Shown piece by piece: positions 25,215 to 38,434 of a DNA stretch of 64,000 nt (its first letter is position 1; each line of letters begins with the position of its first letter). A model generated the notes under the pieces. That model ran no database searches. It worked only from the letters and a program-made list of their open reading frames with translations, and was not told where the DNA came from. The translations under genes were made by a program, and so were the position numbers. The stretch comes from Trichosphaerium sp. ATCC 40318 (taxonomy: Eukaryota; Discosea; Flabellinia; Trichosidae). The DNA lies in NCBI GenBank assembly GCA_038496445.1, contig JALMLS010000342.1:186001-250000 (forward strand), given 5' to 3'.

Positions 25215-28200
25215 TTACATCAGCATGCACTCTTCATCTTTCTCCCAAAATCCTCGCTGACGTGAATTTGAATACATAGTTTCTCCAACTGGAAGCATGG
25301 TCAACCACAGAGCAGCCATATCGCGAACATCTGGCTCTGAGAGAAGTTGTTGTGTTTCGATATCCGCTTCCTTTTTTTTGTGAGTTCTCATTAAAATACG
25401 ATGACAACGCACTTGGATACCAAACAGTAAAGTCTTGATCTCTAAAACTCGCTTCACAAACTGTATTCTCCGGCTACGAAAGTGTCAAAAGACAACCAAG
25501 TCCTGAATGGTTCAAAGTGTTAGTACCCAATTTGTTGTGTTTCTTTGGATGTCTGAGCGAGACGTGTATAGATCAATAGCAAGAGAGGGCAGTAGCCAAA
25601 GCGGTTTAGAACATTATCTATCAAAATTAACAATAAAAAAATCCAGGCTTTACTCACCTGCTGCTTCCTCTAACCATCGCACACAGTCATTGAAGTGGTT
25701 TGAGGAAAAACGTTGCTGTGCCATTACAACCTTATCGTATGCAATCAATCCCTAAAACAAGTGAGCAGTATATAACGCGATACCACAGTACTTCAGCATA
25801 TCCCTCTCCTAGCGCCAAACCAGAGTTCATGCGCATAGCCTAAGCTTATATAAACACTACATTACAATTTCATTTCGAACCTGAGATATTGCCTCCCAAG
25901 CTCTGGTGTGTTCACCAAAGCCAATGTGCATCTTTGTGAGCCACTCTAAGTCCTGTGCAACTTCTCCATAGTTCTCAGGAGTCTCCTTAGATCTATACAT
26001 AGGCGTTAACGGGTAGCCCAGATTACCACAATATTTTTGGTACCTGTAAACAGCTTTGTTGCTGTCGAGACATTCATCAAAGCTTGAAAAGTATGTCAGT
26101 GCGAACTATTTACACATGTCGTACAATTGCTTAGCTTTGTAAAGATTTGGCCCTTCAGACAGTATTTCCAAAATGCCCATAAACCTTAGAGCCCGTAGAG
26201 TCCTGCCCTTTTGTGCTATGAATGCCTCAACAACTTGTGTGGCCCTATGTATTCGTGTGAGTAGTATTTTCGCAATAGCATAATAAATACATTGTTGGCT
26301 GCCCTATGTGGAGGTACAATAGTCCGTCTACGATGAGTGAATCGTCCTGGAGTTCATGCTCGGTCAGAGGCACAGGAGTGTTATCCTCTGAACAAAGACG
26401 TCAGTAACACATTAAAAAAAAAGATAATTTACCGAGATGACCGTGACACCATGCTTTAATAATACGCATTGTTGGATCAATGGTGCTTATAGTTGTCAGC
26501 AACATAATAGTTGATAAAAATCCTTAACTGGTATATTTGTCGCAGAGATTCAAAGTCTTCTGCTTGCATCCAATATTTTTTGGATGAGTTTGTTTCTTCA
26601 TTGAGCGGTTTGAACTTAATACCAACTTGTTTGTCTCCTTGCTTTGAAAAATCGGAAGCCTCCCTGTGAATAGTTAAGTGTTATTGTATGTTACGCACAA
26701 TGTACCTTTCAAAATAAATCTCAGTTCCTTCCTCTTTGTAGAAAGCGTGCAATTTAAGTTTCATTTCGAGCATGATGTTAAAACAAGCAGCTAAGTTTTC
26801 AGCTCCTTTTGGAGATATAGCTCTTCGTTTGCCAAGAAGTCTGATCTTTCCAAGCGTTGTCTGTGCTTGGAATATGCCATGATACAATGCAAGACCTTCA
26901 ACAATTTCCTACAGGGCGAAAATTAACAAGAAAACAAAAAGTACAAACGCACTTGTAAAAAGTCTAGCAATTGATCAAGCCAGATATGATTAAAAGTTGG
27001 CTCTGGAACGTTCCAACTAGTGAATATAAAGAATAAATTTCACATGCACTGACGTACCGTAGAACAAGGCCTCGTAGATTATATAGCGCTCTATTTTTGC
27101 ACAGTGGGATGACACTTTCGCGATATTGAATTGTTTGTTGTAATTTAGAATGTACTGCTGAATTGTATGTATCCCACATGTGTTTATCACCGTATAAATA
27201 GCAGGTTTGTCTTAGCATTTTAGAGAGCTTCTTTTGATGGTTGTAGCGAGCAATATTTTGCCATTCGAGAACTTCAGAAATGTCGCCTTGTTTATTTAAA
27301 TTAGCAAAAGAACACGTGCGTTTTATGTTACTTACCAATTAAGAATGGCTCTCTCAATGGGTTCGAGTATTGGTCAAGACTTATACCTTTAGGACATCTG
27401 TACATTGTAAATCCATCGACAGTAAAGATCTACCGTTGTATTTAGCGACTGTTTTTTGTTATCAAGCGAGTACAGTTTCTCCAAGAACAAAGATCTTATT
27501 TGCAAATAATTCGCTGAGTTTCATTCCCCATGTCATTGTCCCTTTGTTCTTGTCCTTTAATATGATTCCTACATATATATGAGCAATGTTGCATTGTGAC
27601 ACGCCCTACCAAATTTTATTGGCCCATACAATCCCTAGTACAATGTTAGAACAACGAGCATTGAACCTAAATGTTATACCATTTGTTCTCTTGCCATGTC
27701 TCCCATTCCAAATATCATCCACTTAGTAGTTGCCGGAGGCAATTCTTTCAAGCAATCATCCAAGATACATTGCAATATACCTTTTGATATTAATTATTTT
27801 GACAACATGTATTCGTAGTTGTCGTACCTCGTATGCTGTCTGTTAGGTACTTCATGATTTCTTCTGGTCTTTGTTTCTCAGTGATTTTGTCCTTTGCCGT
27901 AGACCGCAATCGCTGTAACGTAATTCTATAATCCCAAAAAGGTCCTTATGTATACGTCAATCGTAACCAAAGTTGATATACTGGAGCTTACCTTTTTTAT
28001 TAGGTGATGCTGGCACAACCTCGAAATCTGGAGTAAATACTTGTTCTTCATGCACGCCATTTGCTCCGTTTTGATCAGTTGAACCGTTATCACTCAAATC
28101 AACAGGCTGGAAGTTATCGTCTTCCTCATCGCCCTTATCCACACCGTTTTCTTCTTTGGAAGGAATAATGGGTTGCTCAATGTTCTCATCTAGTGCTGTG

Positions 28201-29334
28201 GGTTCCTCAAATTCAGGCTCTTGATTAAATTTATAGTCTTTTTCGTATATTTCGCGCTGTTCTATGGCTCTGTGTATAGGCGTGTAGATATCAACATTAT
28301 GGGAGTTACACGATACAGCGTCATTGGCTTTGATGGCTTCTTGCTTCTCAAGCTCTACAAGAAGTTGTACACATTCATTCTAAAAACGGTAGTCAGTAAA
28401 CCTTTACAACGCTGAGCGCTCACTTGATGATCATGTATCCCTTTGTATTCTTTACCAGTTGCTTCTAGGGACAGTGAAAGCTGAATAGCGCTTACATAAT
28501 CTATACAATCATTAGATAAGGTCAATGAGTAAATATACAACCAGCCATAGCCTCAGCAAAGCGATAATTGGATAGCAACCTCCCTCGCTAAAAGTACAGA
28601 AAATTATACGATGTTCAATTTTTAAGTGATCACGTGCCCGAATTAACAGTGGTAAAACTTTCGGAAAATTGTTTCTGGCGCCCGTTATATCCTTGAGGAG
28701 AAATTTTTAACGGTTTTATTACGTAAGAAAGTAACGTACCTGTGTGGCAACATCAACTACATTCTCATGGAACTCTATAAACTCCCTGAAAGGCAAACTA
28801 TTTATCACTCTTGAAAAAGACCCAACCCACATCAGGAATACTTGAAATGCGTTTCTCCTTGTATCAAAGTCAGCGGAAAATTACTATGAAAGTACTATAC
28901 CTTTTATCGACTACGCTGTCCGCCAATCTCTGCCATATTTGCTTGGGAGGAAAATTTGCAAATTCGAGAGAAAATTTTTCTTTGACCTGTCACGAAGATG
29001 TTAACAGTTAGGAAATCAATGACGCCGTACCATCTCGTGTAAGTGTAAAAAATCGCTATAGCGTTTGTCCTACAGAAATGTCAGATATTGGACCTAAACG
29101 CGAAGTCTCAACGTACAATAATCCAGGTTCTGCCTTCCCTAGCGTTTGAGAAGCGGACTTCCCATTGAAAAACCTACCAAGCGTTATTTTTAATCTTAAA
29201 GATGCCGTACAGTATATTGGTTCGGTACAACCGAGAATTTAACCTCCTACACGTTTGTTAGTCAAGGCGTCAAAAGATTGCTCACCTTATTTGAGTTGTA
29301 GCCTAAAAACTGAAAGCTGAAAGCCTCATTCTCC
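25215..29334 (-). CDS. PX-domain protein with large helical C-terminal region
   Basis: The start at 29334 gives MENEAFSFQFLGYNSNK. The following exons form a PX phosphoinositide-binding domain: VFQWEVRFSNAREGRTW, DKRYSDFLHLHE, EKFSLEFANFPPKQIWQ and RRNAFQVFLMWEFIEFHEN. A helical segment (RFAEAMADYVSAIQLSLSLE), like the MIT domains that follow PX in SNX15-type proteins, comes next. Then an acidic linker (DKGDEEDDNFQPVDLSDNGS), and more than 2 kb of exons rich in helices (AENLAACFNIMLEMKLKLHA, EVAQDLEWLTKMHIGFGEH) that look like helical repeats. It ends GFWEKDEECMLM at 25215. Endosomal membrane function is likely from PX; the rest I do not recognise. Some middle exons are unresolved, and two genes cannot be fully excluded. 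Confidence 0.75.
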
Positions 29335-29542
29335 ATGACGTGCGGTGTTTAGGCAGATGGAATTTTCGTGCTTTTTGTACTTGACACCTATTCGCTGACA
29401 CAATTATAAGCGCAAGCGCACTACAGGGTTAATCACAGTACAGATTTGACGTTGCTTTAAGCGAACATATTTAAGTTTTCTTGTTCAAAACTGAAAAAAG
29501 AAGTGTAAGCGAGCAAAAGGAAACCACAACGCGACTTGCACT

Positions 29543-32500
29543 ATGCAGCGTAATTTTAAGGTAATTGTTCAAACATTCGCTCATTTTTTCTCACTTTTAT
29601 TGAAGTTTTCCAACTTTCTTGGTTGCCCGTACAGCGGAGGGAACATGGTATTTACACCAGAGGGGAATCATGTTATTGTTCAAGCGAGCAACCGTATATG
29701 CGTATACGACCTAAAAAAGTACCGTACACGCCTTTTTTCGCGTAAATTAACATCGTCAGTCATTCATGCCACACATTACCTTTTGAAAGTTGGCAAAACA
29801 TACGCTACCTTGACGTAGCGCCAGACGGACAGTCAGTATTTACTTTGGATGAAGGTGAGGGAAAAACGGAATGACAAACGTTAACCATCTTGTAGGCCCT
29901 GTTATATCCTGTGTCAGCCTAGCGTTTCGCGTACCACTATACTCAGCACCAATAAAATGGGCGGGCAGTCCAAGGCATGTGACACCATCCATTGCAGCAC
30001 CTAATGTAATATAGGTGCCTCAAGATATCTCCAAATGGCAAATTAATTGCTCTTGCACTCGGTCGCTTCCTCTGTGTCCACAAATTACCAAAATATGCTC
30101 TTACATTTAGACCACTTCGTGCTGCATACTTTAGAACAAAAGCCTTTGGTGACGACATTATACACATGCGCTGGGATGCGAGTAGCACGTGCGAAAAGAC
30201 ATGTAATTACAACTATAAACTAAACATTGCGTAGATTTATCACAACGACAGTGCAAGCTGTAGGAACCTTTATTGTTGATATAAGAAAAGGAAAAGCAAA
30301 GGCAGTGCACTCGTTTTATCCAAATAATACCCCACTTGCAAGTTTTCACTCGGAAGACAATCAAAGAGTATCCACAACCCGTCCAGAATTTCTACTTCTA
30401 AAACAACTTTACCTTAACATCCAAGATGTACATAGTAACAAAATTTAAAGGCATAGCGCGCTACAGCATAATTAAAAAGGTAAGTCACATGTGCAGCTAC
30501 AGTGACTAATTTCCTGTTGTAGGAAGAGGCTGGGCAAGTTAAGCCAAATATAGATGATAGATACAATGCTCTAGATGAAAAGGAAGTTATATCTTTTGAT
30601 GATCACCAATTTGTATTCGTAGATAGGCCAAAAGAGTTTCAGAGAGGTAAGCTATTGATGTTTATTATTCAAGTTTTCACCAATAATATAGAGGGCGTAA
30701 AGGCTACATGTTGTGATTTTTACAATCACTCAAATTTGATTGTTGTCGGTTATGATGACGGGTACATTTTTAAGTCCCATCACGCAACATGCTTATACGA
30801 TTTTAGCGTTTTCCGTATTTATGACATGGCTAATGTAACGGCACTTCAAGAAGTCCGTGTTGGCTCTACTGGCATTGATACTGTAGCAATTAATTCAACA
30901 GGACACTGGATTGCTATTGGATGTGCTAAACGTGGTATTTTCCAAGTTTGGGATTGGCAAGCAGAAAGGCGTAAGTATTATTGTTTATTTCTTCTTTTTT
31001 TCGTTCGCGGGATCAGAGCAATCATATCAAGAATTTATGTTTGTTTATAACTTGCGATATATAAAAATCGTCAAAGGCGGTGTTAGCTAGTCAATTAAGC
31101 CATTTGTCAAGCTTTAGATGCCTTTGACACATTTTGACACCTGTCACAATTTTGTCATTTTGTGGACATTTTTTGTCTAGTAGTTTAGCTAGTATCCTTA
31201 CCATGTTACTATAGATGTTATTAAACAAAGAGGACACAAAGGCGACGTTCGCAGCCTTCAGTATTCTCCAGACGGAAAATATGTTATATCTGGTGGCTCA
31301 GATGGAAGATTGAAAGTCTGGAACGCAAACAATGGGTTCAATTTCATCACGTTCAAAGGTATTAATTCAAAAACTCAATAATTTGGAATTATTAACATTA
31401 ACGTGAAATTAGATCACGATGCTCCAATCACTGGCGTAGCCTTTTCTATCAAAGGAAGTGTTGCTGTATCTGCCAGTCTGGATGGTACAGTTCGCGCTTT
31501 TGATATGCTCAGATACAGAAATTTCCGTACTTTAACATCACCACATAATGCACAATTCAGGTACGTGTAGTAATATTTTTTTGCTGTTCCCTCACATCTT
31601 TGTAGTTGTGTTGCTATTGATCCTGCTGGAGAAATTGTAGCTGCTGGAGCCACAGACACATTTGCCATTTACGTTTGGGATTTGCGTACTGGTAGACTAC
31701 TTGACACATTGACTCGGCATGAAGGACCTGTTGTGTCTGTAGCGTTCTCACCTGGTAAGTTGTAATTCACATCAACAATCACTAACTAGTTTGTAGTTGG
31801 ACCAATGTTATTGTCAGCAAGTTGGGATAAAACTGCTCGAACATGGGATGTCTATAAAGCCAATAAATCTCACAACGATATTTTCCAGGTTAGTTTTGTG
31901 CAGTAGCATCATAATTGCTAATTATTATGATAAGGTTAACTCTGAGTGCCTTGCCGTGGCTTGGAAACCTGATGGTAAACATGTCTGCACTAGCGATCGA
32001 TCAGGAAATCTTACATTTTGGGACGTTGAAACAAGTGACACACTGGGTATCATTGAAGTACGTAAATGTCACATGAAAGGCGAACTTGCTTATAAATATT
32101 ATTAATAGGGTAAACACGATATGGTAGGAGGTTGGGTAGTAGGCGACTTTAGGCGCCCAGAACACTCAACACGTACACAATTTTTTAACAGGTAAGCAAG
32201 CAGATACTTGCTACGTAACATGTTAATGAGTCAATAGCGTCCAGTATACCGCTGACGGTAATTACGTGGTTGCTTGTGGTAACACACGATGGGTATGCTT
32301 ATACCACGTGGAGCAACGTATGCTCATCAAACGTTTCTGCCTTTCCCATAATCTTGGTTTTGGTGGTGCCTCGGATAGGTTTCCACATATGAGAGTTGAC
32401 AATGATGTTGGTTTCCTTGACTTCATTGATGATCCAACAGTGGAAGAACGAGAGCACGGGTACTGTATTTTAGCAAACATAGTAGCAATTAATTAAAGGT

Positions 32501-33489
32501 TTAAACTAGAATTGATAACCAAAAAGATAAGTCTCTACCCGGTGTTAAGCAAGGAAATTACCAAGTCAAAAAGCTTTCACAAACTCTCATTACGTACGTT
32601 AGTTTATTTAGTTGTATTTATAGCAATCTTACTTGGATGTAGCGCACACGCCGTTGCATTTTCTCCAGCTGGGCGACAATTTTCTTGTGGTACACATGAG
32701 GTACGGTGGTTTCTTTTTTGGCATCTTGCCTCCCTCATCATTTTCACAGGGTTTGGCTGTATTTTCACTTGATGATGCAATGTTGTTCGATCCTTACAAC
32801 CTTGATATTGACGTTACACCATACACAACATTAAAGATGCTAAAAAACGGGGAATACTCAAAAGCATTAATTGTGCGTGCTCTTTGCTACTAGTGGCAGC
32901 ACTTACATAAAATAGATGGCATTCAGATTGAATGACATGGAGCTCGTGCGACGTGTATTTGAAGATATTCCAATAGATGACGTATCCATTGTAGTATCTG
33001 AACTTCATACAGCATACGTGGCTAGGTGCGTCATAGCTAGTGAGATCTTTTGCTGATTGATACAAGATTGTTGCGATTTATTTCGGAGTATATTGGCAAG
33101 TCTAGACATCTTGAATTCTCACTACGTTGGGTTGAACAATTATTTTTGTACCACGGGCAGTACATATCCCAAGAAGCAGAAAAATTACGTACCGTTATGA
33201 GACACTTGAAGAAAAACGTGCTACGACAAGGCGAGCGTTTAGCAAAGATGTACGCAAACAACTCTGGGCGTAAAATGCAAGTTACTAATGCATGTTTAGC
33301 ACCAACGAAAATGGCTATTTATTGGAGTACTATGGTACAATGCAGCACCAAGTCTCCATCAAGGACGTTGAGGATGAAAGTAATGGCCTAATGGATATTG
33401 ATGACGAAGGAGATGATGTTATGACTGAAGCACAAGCCAATGCTGGCATTCAAGAAGGAATCAACGCTGGGTTACCTGGATGGGGTTGA
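29543..33489 (+). CDS. PWP2: PWP2/UTP1, WD40 protein of the small-subunit processome
   Basis: PWP2 is a UTP-B component that binds the pre-18S rRNA 5' region in the nucleolus. The start at 29543 gives MQRNFK, a 45-bp intron, then [18 protein letters not shown], matching the family N-terminus. WD repeats follow: [91 protein letters not shown]. The C-terminal UTP12 domain shows YGTQYSK-like and [19 protein letters not shown], with an acidic end at 33489. Introns are 40-60 bp and of typical form (for example GTAAGT...TAG near 30,481). The exon chain has about fourteen introns. It is divergent from the PX gene, 208 bp apart. Confidence 0.94.
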
Positions 33490-33620
33490 AATAAACAATA
33501 AACTACGTGAATGTAATTGCAAATTTAGAAAAGTGTTGTACACAGAAAACCATGCACAGAATACAAATACAGTCAAATGTAGTATTCAAGGTAGCCCTTA
33601 TTTTAGTCGTAATTACAACA

Positions 33621-36446
33621 ATGTCGCGGCCAAGGGGTTCGCGTAAAAAGAACAACGCACAGCCCGATCCATTATTTTCTGGTTTCAACGGCATAGCTGG
33701 CGTTACTATTAGCCAGGCCGGTACTGTACATATTAGCGGCCATCAACAACCGCAAAACAGCATGAGTTCGTTCCCACCAGTCCAGCACGTACCAGCAGTA
33801 CAGCACCAACCAATTGGTAACTTTCAACCTGCTGGTTTTTCATCAGCACAGATGCCAGATTTTGAAATAGACCCAATGGGGTCGTCGCTAGGCATGATAG
33901 AATCAAACTTGTTCCCTCTGACATCTGAACCGGATTTTACAAGGTATTTAGTCTAATTACGTAATTTATAACGCTAACTTGGCGTCGTTTTGTTTTTAAA
34001 CGATTAACATAACAACATTTATGAATTCTAATGTATTAGTTCATTAAACGACCTTGCGTTCTCTTCTGGGAACAGTATGACGCAGCTTGGAATCGGGGGC
34101 AATGATCTATCACAAGAACCAATTTTTAGAGCGCAACCCGGTTTAAGGACAGATACAACGCCTTTCCAACAATTATCACCAAGGTCACCTCACACAGCAG
34201 ACACAGAATACACGAATGATATTCCTTCACCCCGATCAAGTACACTGTTTATTCTCCAAACTCTACGTCTTACCTTTAACCAGCCATGGAGCCTTTGACG
34301 CCGAATTCATTTACATTTTCTACACCAATGATTACAGTAGTAGAAGTATCAACGCAAGCTGTCAAACAACGCGTCACAGTACGTCCAAAATAAGAATTTA
34401 TTAATCTGTCAAAAAATACCTGTAGCAGTTTCAAAAAAAAAAAAACTAGAGCCTTATTTGTCAATAGGAGATAGATGAGCGCAAGTCTTTTTACGAAAAT
34501 AATGTTGTGCAATTGCGTTCTGCAGTACAAGCTCTAACAGAGCCATTCCAACAAGAGCCTTTCACGGAGGTAGTACGATACGGAAACATGCTCGCTGAAG
34601 AGGTGCGTTTATTTTTGCGAATGCGTTTTTAATTGAATAAAAGATAACACAATGGCTTGGACATTTAAAAGCACTGGTGGAGGGTGAGCTTTTATCGTAT
34701 GGTGACTTCCAGTGCCTTCTAGAGACAAAACAAAAGCTAGAAACTGCTCTAGTGGAGACAAACCTCTATAGACAAGAGCTAGAGGAAATAAGTACTAACA
34801 AACACTCGTACGTAACAAAGAAAAAGAAACAACTTTTCGTAAGGTAATTTAATATTTAATTGTCTTACTTTTGCATAGTTTCCTTGCTAAACTTGTTATA
34901 ACGGAACAACCATTCCCATGCCCAATACACATTAATAAACAAATGCCTGCTATAACAGTAAAACTGAAATACGGTTCGTTTGGCTCTTTTTTTTTTTTTC
35001 AATTTTTCCTTATTAATTTTTTGTTCAGGTGCACGTTGCCAAATACAGACAAAACAACCTGTCGTGGCCTATCTAATTAAAAACTTTACACAAAAAAGAA
35101 AAATAAAATTAGAGAATCAACAAGAATACCTTCAAGATGGCGTTGCACGTTTCTTGACAATGAAAATATTATCGGGTAAGACAGTTATTGTACTATTATT
35201 TTAATTCACTCTTAGGGACTCTTATGCGCATAGTAGCATTAAAGTTTACAATATCGGTTGATATGCAACGTGGTCAACAACGTATGACTAAAACAATTGA
35301 ATCAGAACAGACGAAACCTACTGTACAGCCTTAAATAATTTTTTCTTTGTATTTACAAGTATTAGATCGCCTTGACACGTGAAAAACTCCAGTATACTGA
35401 ATCCATGGGCAAACTTCTCGAAAAAGAGTTATTCTCCAGTACGTTCTCCATCACCAAAAACAGAAAAAAGTACTGGACCTCATTTTTCTAAAACGTTGTT
35501 TAGGCGCTGAAGGACCACAATTAGAGATACCTGTTATACTATTCTGTAATTATATTCAACGCGTGTTTTGTATTGCTACAGAGCAATCTTGTGAAGGCGC
35601 AATGTGTCTCTCTAGGTACGGTGAACCAAGAAATCTTATATTCCTTCCACTGTGGCGTACTCTTGCTTACCTATTTTTCTTCTACAACCAGATCTACGCT
35701 ACAACGTATTGTTGAGGTTAAATTCAGAAAACGACTTGATAACCAAACAAAGATATCTATGAACGAATTCCAAGATTTTTGGAAATGGTTTGGTCCTTTC
35801 TTGCTCAAGTTTAGACGCATGAAAGATATGACTGCTATGTTTTTAACAGGTCTAATATGGCCTTTCATTAGCAAGGTACACCTAAAGGGAAGATTACAAT
35901 CAGTTATTTAACGTACGTGCAGGACGAAGCTACAAATGTCTTAAACAAGTATCGTGCTGGTTGCTTTCTAGTTCGCCTAAGTCTATCAAAACCTGGTGGT
36001 ATTGTTATATCATACCACTTGGGTAAAGATGATCGCCCAGTACGGCATTATCTCCTAAAGGATTCTGATATATACGGTACGAACGCATGCTTTTTGTCAA
36101 TTTTTTTGCGTCACGTGCACTTTATGAGAAGAAAATTTTTATGACAAAGTCGTTTGACCTTATGATTTGACATTGGTTTTTAGAGGGTATGACAGTACCA
36201 GTATATTTGAGGAACCTTCACACATTTCAAAAGATTATAAGAACCTGGGAAGAACAGAGTGGCAGGCAGTGCGCCCCACTAAATAAATTAGTCGTACGTT
36301 AATCTTGGCATTTTTGTAGTTTTTTTTCTGATTGTAATAAGGCTTTGGATGTATGGATACGAGATGTACCACAAGCTGATTTGGATTCTTATGATGGTAT
36401 AATTTACCACTTACCTAACCAAGTGTTGGGCATGTCCCTGAATTAA
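33621..36446 (+). CDS. STAT-like transcription factor (coiled coil, DNA-binding, linker, SH2)
   Basis: About 670 residues in some fourteen exons. The ATG at 33621 opens a Gln/Pro/Ser-rich N-terminus (MSRPRGSRKKNNAQPD) with no STAT N-domain. A helical coiled-coil region follows (EIDERKSFYENNVVQLRSAV, LETKQKLETALVETNLYRQE). The DNA-binding domain reads LAKLVITEQPFPCPIHINK, MPAITVKLKY, QPVVAYLIKNFTQKRKIKLE and MRIVALKFTISVDMQRG. The linker is ISMNEFQDFWKWFGPFLLK. The SH2 domain has the phosphotyrosine Arg in GCFLVRLSLSKPGGIVISYH. After it come tyrosines in DSYDGIIYHLPNQV near the end at 36446, candidates for the activating phosphotyrosine. STATs work as phosphotyrosine-linked dimers in the nucleus. 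Known outside animals mainly in dictyostelids; plants have linker-SH2 relatives. Confidence 0.85.
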
Positions 36447-36592
36447 TGAAATTAAATAAACTCTTGTACAATCACTTAGTTTTGTTTACCACCTGACTTG
36501 AAACAAAAAACCAAACATCACGTTTGTAGACAATTTATTCTATGAACAAATTGACATAGTATGTTACAGTCGTAGGACATGGTACAGTATAT

Positions 36593-38434
36593 CTATTCGC
36601 ATACAACTGGTACATCATAAGGAAATACCTCATCAGCTTCTCTGAATCCACCTGTGAGGTACTTCAATGATTCCTCAGAATCGTTGTTGAAGTATTCGAT
36701 GGTGTGGTGAAACAAAGTAGCAAGAAGCTCGCTTCCCTTGTCTCCGTCAATACGAGGAGGTACATCAGGGGATCCATGTGTTGCAGGGTCTGCATTGTCG
36801 GCAACGAGCCAGTGGTTAGCACCTTCAATGTAAAAGGCCAAATTGTTGCTACCGTCTTCGTATCGGTTGTACCCCTTCATGAAGTTGTCGGTAGATGCAA
36901 TACCACTGTGTAAATCGATACCGCCTCTGAACCAACCTGTAAATTTACCAGGGATTACGGTAGGGATAAAAGCTGGAGGTTGACCGCCGAAGTCGCCTGC
37001 GACGAGACCACCGTACTGAACAGCTCCTTTGATGTTCGTTCTGGAAGTGACATCAAATAGTCCGCAGCTAATCGAATAAGTGCCGTTGCATATGGCTGTG
37101 CCTTGTTCGTCTTTAGATACGCAAGTTAGAGCGTTGGCACCGCCAAAAGAGTGTCCAGCAAATATGATGTTGTCCAAGTCGACGTTAGGTTTCTGAGCTG
37201 GGTTGGCAACCCAAAAGGCTTCGAGTGCATCCAAGGCCGAGCAAGGAGCAAGGTTGATAGGAAATGGGAAAGGAGGGAAAGGGACGAATCTTGTTACGAC
37301 TGCTACAACGTAACCTTGACTAGCAACGTTGGCGGCAAGACGGGAGTATTCGGAAGATGTGTTGTAGCCGCTGCCACCGCCAAGGAAGATCATCAAAGGG
37401 AAGTTTTGGGCAGAATGAGGGTAAGTTACGAAGATATCGTATGGTGTATCAGCTGGAGGCTCGTTTGTAGGAACGTCGTATTGGGTTGTCAATACAGAGT
37501 ATTGAGGATTAAAGGCTGTTGGTAGTCCAAGGTCCTTGCGCTCAAAGAGGGCGTTGTTTCTTGTTGATAATGTATCAGATCGCACAAATCCTGAGAATTT
37601 AGCATTGTTGCGGACATCAGTTGTGCCGTTTACCCAAATACCTGACAAAAAACGGTAAGTAAAAAAGTTGTCTTCAAAGTCATGGTACCTCCACATGCTT
37701 CAAAGTCGTTTCTTGCAATCAAGTCTCCATAGATATGTAAGGTTCCTTTACAATGTGGAAAAGAAACTTCAGCATTGTTTCTGAGATCAAGGTTGCCGTT
37801 GATGATGACTCTTGCGTTTTCATCGAAAGTTAACTCTACATTGTTCCTTACAGATACGTCGCCGTTGATGATAACCACGGATCCAGATATGTGAGTAGAC
37901 GATTGAATATCGTTAGGGAAGGTTTTGCATCTTGAACCAGAACCAATGCTTCTGAAGGACTGTAGAAAGAAGTCAGAAAAAGGAAGTTCCGAATATACGA
38001 AAAAGCCAATGGCGTACATTTGGACGAAAGATAAGATCAAAATTTATGATACGTGTTTCATTCGTGAAGGTCATGTTTTGTGTACGCGGTACAATGCCGA
38101 GGATTGTTTCGAAATCAAGTGCGTTTGAAGGGTCCAAAGTGAAGGTATTGACGTCATCAATATCAACTCCATTTCTGGTAACTACAGATCCGACAACATC
38201 CAAAGTTTGTCCGCTTGGATTGTTACGAAGATCAACGTCACCTTGTACAAAGCCATTTTCAAAAGCAAAGCCGTTTCTTGCTTCTAGACCGCCTGTAGAT
38301 AGGAAATCACCAACAACACAAGCGTTGTTTCTAAATGACATATGTCCGCTTGTTGTAACAGCAAACTGGTCCAGTTGCTGTGCTTGTAGTACAACAAGGG
38401 CTGTAAAGAGGATAGTTATTGCAGTACAGACCAT
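36593..38434 (-). CDS. Secreted beta-repeat / alpha/beta hydrolase protein (copy 2)
   Basis: Paralogue of the gene at 1278-3112, in opposite orientation. Exons 38434-38018, 37959-37689 and 37641-36593 give 578 residues. The first two exons have the same lengths (417 and 271 bp) as in copy 1, while intron 1 is 58 bp rather than 42 bp and has diverged. The signal peptide, RNN/RND repeat region and hydrolase are all retained: PLMIFLGGGSG, GHSFGG and GANHW. The hydrolase domain differs at scattered residues (VTRFVPFPPFPF in place of ASRFFILPPFTN), so both copies look functional. The role is probably an extracellular esterase or lipase attached to a surface-binding beta-repeat domain; this is inference. 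Confidence 0.88.

Noticed and set aside
28370-28420. A 22-bp intron in the PX gene (GTTTAC...TTTTAG)
   Set aside because: Too short for splicing; a 47-bp intron from the same donor to a later TAG keeps frame (CK|ELEKQEA) and fits the local size.
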